From Phycomyces nitens (taxonomy: Eukaryota; Mucoromycota; Mucoromycetes; Mucorales; Phycomycetaceae), in assembly GCA_022702545.1 (NCBI GenBank), contig JAHRBC010000004.1, forward strand, positions 4,928,001 through 4,992,000: DNA of 64,000 nt, given 5' to 3'. Position numbers and translations under genes: made by a program. Each line of letters begins with the position of its first letter. The first letter of the stretch is position 1. This document shows positions 60,927 to 64,000 of this stretch, one piece after another. Below the pieces are notes generated by a model that saw nothing but the letters and a program-made list of their open reading frames with translations, had not been told where the DNA came from and ran no database searches.

Positions 60927-62101
60927 ATGGAAAAAGTAATTAGAGTATACTCCAAGCTTATCACGTCAAACTTGAAGGACGGTAGAAATGCCAGTTTGCT
61001 TGTTGAGCGCTTTGCTGTTCATAGCTTTGTCAGTTCTGCAAACAACTCTCAGAATTATCCTAGTACAAGTCAGCCGTCCACATATAATGAAGCAAGTTTC
61101 TTAGATCTTCCAGATGGTGTAAGTGCTGCCCAGCTATGGGAGCCATTCAACTGACATGCCAGCTTGAATGATGATGACTTGGAAGGTGTTAGCAGCCCTG
61201 TTGTCAAAAATACTTTGGCAAAGTACTATGTGCGAAACAGTGGTATGAACAGTATTGAACTTGATGACCCGACGATTGTTGTTGCTTCTCGTCTTTGGAA
61301 AAATTCAACCGTACATTCTTCATGTATGTACCAAAGAATAAAAAACGAGACCAGACGTGGCAATCATCATGTGATGTTCACCTGTCCATATTGTAATGAC
61401 TATGGGGTCTGAGTTGGAAACGAGACTAGTTGTAGAAAACTAGTCACGTGGAAAGAGGTTTTTGAGCTTGAGAAAGATGCTTTTTATTGATAGAAATCGG
61501 TGAGTATTTATACTCTTTGCTAGATAATTTGGAGAACACATTCGAACACTTATTGTCAAACAAGGCGTAATAGAACCAAGGAGAGAGTTGAAACGGGGGG
61601 ATTAGATACAAACAATGGAGAGATACAAACAATACTATTGTGATTATACGAGTTGTAGCGGCGCCTTTACCCTTAGCCACAACAATACAGAAAGTGAGTA
61701 TTGGTATTAGTCAAAATACAAAATAGAGATCACTCGCATTTTTTATATTTTTATCTAGCTGTTGCAATATAACTATTCAAAGCTGGTTTGCTGGCACTGT
61801 GGAATTTTATTTTGAGCATAAAGAGGTTGATGGCACACTGCACTTTCTGGCATTCATTGAAGTGATGAAAGAGCATGGTACAGCAGCCCATGACTCATCT
61901 GTGCCAATTGTAATATGGTGGTCACACAGCTCAACTGGACAAACAACCCAGCCGAAATATGCTGTTAATGTGGATGACATTCAGCATCAAGTTGGGCTCA
62001 TCCAGTACCCTCCGAGTAGTAATCAGTTCTTTATCATTGCATCATATTACATGTTTAATGACAATCTGCGTGTGACCATGGGGAACCTTGCCACTTTATA
62101 A
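60927..62101 (+). pseudogene. Tnp2 C-terminal-domain-like gene of CACTA-1 (copy 2)
   Basis: Same gene as 6034-6911, in inverse orientation: ATG 60927, in-frame TGA at 61152-61154, then the LAKYYVRNSG, SRLWKNS and NHHVMFTC segments. A solo LTR (61392-61684) is inserted just before the intron donor. The second exon (about 61755-62101) continues with TVEFYFEHKEV, FLAFIEVMKE and QVGLIQYPPS. The shared TGA shows that both copies descend from a defective source. Confidence 0.6.
61392..61684 (-). mobile_element. Solo LTR in CACTA-1 copy 2
   Basis: The 293-bp segment reads TGTTGTGGC to GTCATTACA on the minus strand. It has a GAGTATAAATACTC promoter-like box and a CAATAAAAAG signal. Copy 1 shows the uninterrupted sequence (CCATACAG). 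Flanks ATAT and ATAC suggest a 4-bp duplication with one mismatch. Confidence 0.75.
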
Positions 62102-62511
62102 AAATTTTCTTTTTCTTTTTTCTTTCCTTATAAATATCAATACCAAATAAAATATAATAAAATGGCTAATAATGTCAAAAACAAAAAAATTGTTTCAAAA
62201 AAACGGTAGCATAACTACCGTTTTGTTTACACAGGCGAAAAATTATTTTTCTCAAAAATGCGCAACATCTTTAACACCAAATAAAATGCTCATTTCAATA
62301 AACAACGTTGCCTAAAAACTTACAAGCCCTTTATATGGTGCTACAACTACCTCATTGCCAGATGAAAAGACATTTCATGCAACTTTTATGAATCGGGATC
62401 AATGACATTACCTTTCAACCACAATCTGCAGAGATAAAGTGCTCTAAAATCATAAAAAATGGTAGTTATGCTACCGTTTTTGGCACAGCTACCGGTCCTT
62501 CTGCCGTAGTG

Positions 62512-62600
62512 AATCCTTCTTGGACTGACCACTGTCTTCTTGCTGTCTCTATTCCTCTCTCTTGCCCGTCTGGACCTGGGGTCTGGCGTTTCAACACTCA
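62512..62600. other. Short spacer between two transposons
   Basis: 89 bp between the CACTA-1 end and the next CACTG terminus. No gene is recognised; the sequence is pyrimidine-rich. Confidence 0.5.
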
Positions 62601-64000
62601 CACTGCAAAAATACCCCCGATTCCCATATGTGATAGTTTGTAAAATTCTGAGTGAAATAAAAAACAAATTCTAGAATTAAATTGAAATGTTATCTTGCAT
62701 ATATAAAAAACAACACATATAAGATAATGAAGTAATTCGGTGGATATAAAGCTCTGCTTTTGGACGTGTAGGCTTGTTAAACTCAAGAGTGTACAGAACT
62801 ATAACTGAAAGTGTTATCTTATTTCTTTTTAGTCAAACGTTACATGAACTATTTTTTCAATATCAATAAAAAAATCTATTTTTTAATAGATCAAGATGCA
62901 AACTTTTCGACTATTTTCTGCAAACTATTCACCTATGTTCTAAAGGACGTATATTTATTGGTTGTTTAATCTGTTTGACACTTTAAACACTTTCAATTGG
63001 GGGTTTATTTTATACTTCTTTATAAATAAGTTATGGAAAATAGTTTACAAATAGATTTTTATTGATAAAATATTTTTCTCATAATATACAGCCTAGTAAT
63101 TTGGTCTAGATTCATGGCTATAGCTATATTGATACTAATTTGTTTTTACCTTTTGAAACACGGGTAGAAAGCATAACTGATTCATTGACTATCATCTTGA
63201 ATAACTGGAAAAGTAGTTGCTCAAACAGAGTAGACAACTAAGACTTTGAGACCGAATTTTCAGGTATACCAAACAGTATCTCAAGATAGATAATGATATA
63301 GCAATCAAAAAATGTGTACGCGTAATAGAAAAAGATATCTATATTTTTCTGTTAGAAAAGCAATAGGAATGACTGATTACTTACCAAGACAAACTGGTTT
63401 GTTAGATATTCCATGTCTTTGTTAAAACGCGGCAATTTTCTTTGATAAAAAGGCTGATAGTAAAGACAGAATATATTAGTATTAATAGTGATAAAATATT
63501 TGAACATACCAAGTACATTCCGTCCATTCGACTTCATCATTGTCATCTTTGGCCATTGCAATTGAAAGGAGTTGTTTTGAATCTACAAGATGAAGATTAC
63601 TGATTAGCAACAGCAATAAAAAATAGTGCGCCCATTTACATTTTTCTTGTGCAAGCTTGAATAAAAGTGACTATAGGACACCTTTTAGATAATTGAAAAG
63701 ATGTTAAAGATTATCTTTAATTGCATGAAAAATTTTCAAGTACTTACCAGAGAGTATAAAGGAAGCAAAAAGTAAAAAGAGAGAGAAAAAGGGAAAATTG
63801 GGAAAAAAGAATCCATATGCATTTTTAGATTATAGTAAGCCCTAATAAATTATGAGAACAAAGGGATTATGAAAACTGTGTACCCAAGACTCTTTTTTTT
63901 TTACTGTACTCCAGATATATTTTTTAAAGATATAAATACAGTCTTTTATATATATATATAATACTATTGTTCTTATTTGACACTATACCTTATACTGCAA
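62601..64000. mobile_element. CACTG-ended element, left part only (leaves the window)
   Basis: The terminus CACTGCAAAAATACCCCCGA resembles the CACTA-3 end (CACTGCAAAAATGACCCCAA), and CATATGTGA follows at the same distance as at the right end of CACTA-3. The remaining 1.4 kb is AT-rich. A minus-strand ATG at 63556 with GTATG and CTATCAG splice-like signals could be a short spliced gene, but I cannot assign it. Confidence 0.6.

Larger units (their letters stand above)
41399..62511 (+). mobile_element. CACTA-1 copy 2, host of four nested insertions
   Basis: The left end is CACTATGGCAGAAAAAACGG at 41399 and the right end is CTGCCGTAGTG at 62501-62511. The element's own parts are 41399-41429, 47986-48461 and 59227-62511, together matching copy 1 in inverse orientation. 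CACTA-2a, the DIRS element (containing CACTA-2b) and a solo LTR fill the gaps. Three 159-bp units lie near 59280-59600. Region 59640-60926 has no recognisable gene. Flanking triplets are CAC and AAT, so no TSD is seen. Confidence 0.9.

Overview
The window is a transposon-dense stretch of eukaryotic nuclear DNA. Recognisable features are a tRNA-Ile(AAU) gene, two Ty3/Gypsy LTR elements, several CACTA-type DNA transposons with spliced genes (introns about 45-115 bp, GTAAGT-like donors), two APE-type LINEs, one DIRS-type tyrosine-recombinase retrotransposon and three solo LTRs. The combination of Tnp2 transposases with an N-terminal CxCxxC finger, DIRS elements and short introns fits an early-diverging fungus, most likely Mucoromycota. 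That placement is an inference. I see no ordinary host protein gene.

Left third (1-19533). A degraded Ty3/Gypsy element, 'B' (minus strand), has its 5' LTR at 19105-19415, gag and pol at 14414-19065, and its 3' LTR at 5206-9153. Three insertions have broken it up: Ty3/Gypsy 'A' (1-5205, identical LTRs) in the 3' LTR; CACTA-1 copy 1 (5307-8958, TSD TGT), also in the 3' LTR; and CACTA-5 (9156-14413, TSD ATC) exactly at the PPT/LTR boundary. CACTA-5 carries a tandem-repeat block and a decayed CACTA-1 copy 4. The 5' LTR of B lies 45 bp beyond the 3' end of the tRNA-Ile gene.

Middle (19534-41398). LINE copy 1 starts beside the tRNA gene and is cut by CACTA-4 (23365-29467). CACTA-4 is followed by CACTA-3 (29468-35673), a partial CACTA-1 copy 3 (35674-37321) and LINE copy 2 (37322-41119). 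LINE copy 2 is split by a solo LTR and ends against a second tRNA-Ile-like 5' fragment.

Right third (41399-64000). This is one CACTA-1 copy (41399-62511) blown open by nested insertions: CACTA-2a in its left TIR (TSD TAC), a DIRS element (48462-59226) in its internal repeats, CACTA-2b inside the DIRS element (TSD TTT), and a solo LTR in its gene. Another CACTG-ended element begins at 62601 and leaves the window.

Working logic. Autonomous CACTA families 2, 3 and 4 share a two-gene plan: a Tnp2 transposase and a convergent four-exon accessory gene. The accessory gene's second exon is exactly 306 nt in all three families, although the protein has diverged strongly. CACTA-1 keeps only a gene related to the Tnp2 C-terminal domain and is presumably moved in trans. 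Most in-frame stops in the decayed elements look like C-to-T changes (CGA to TGA, CAG to TAG).
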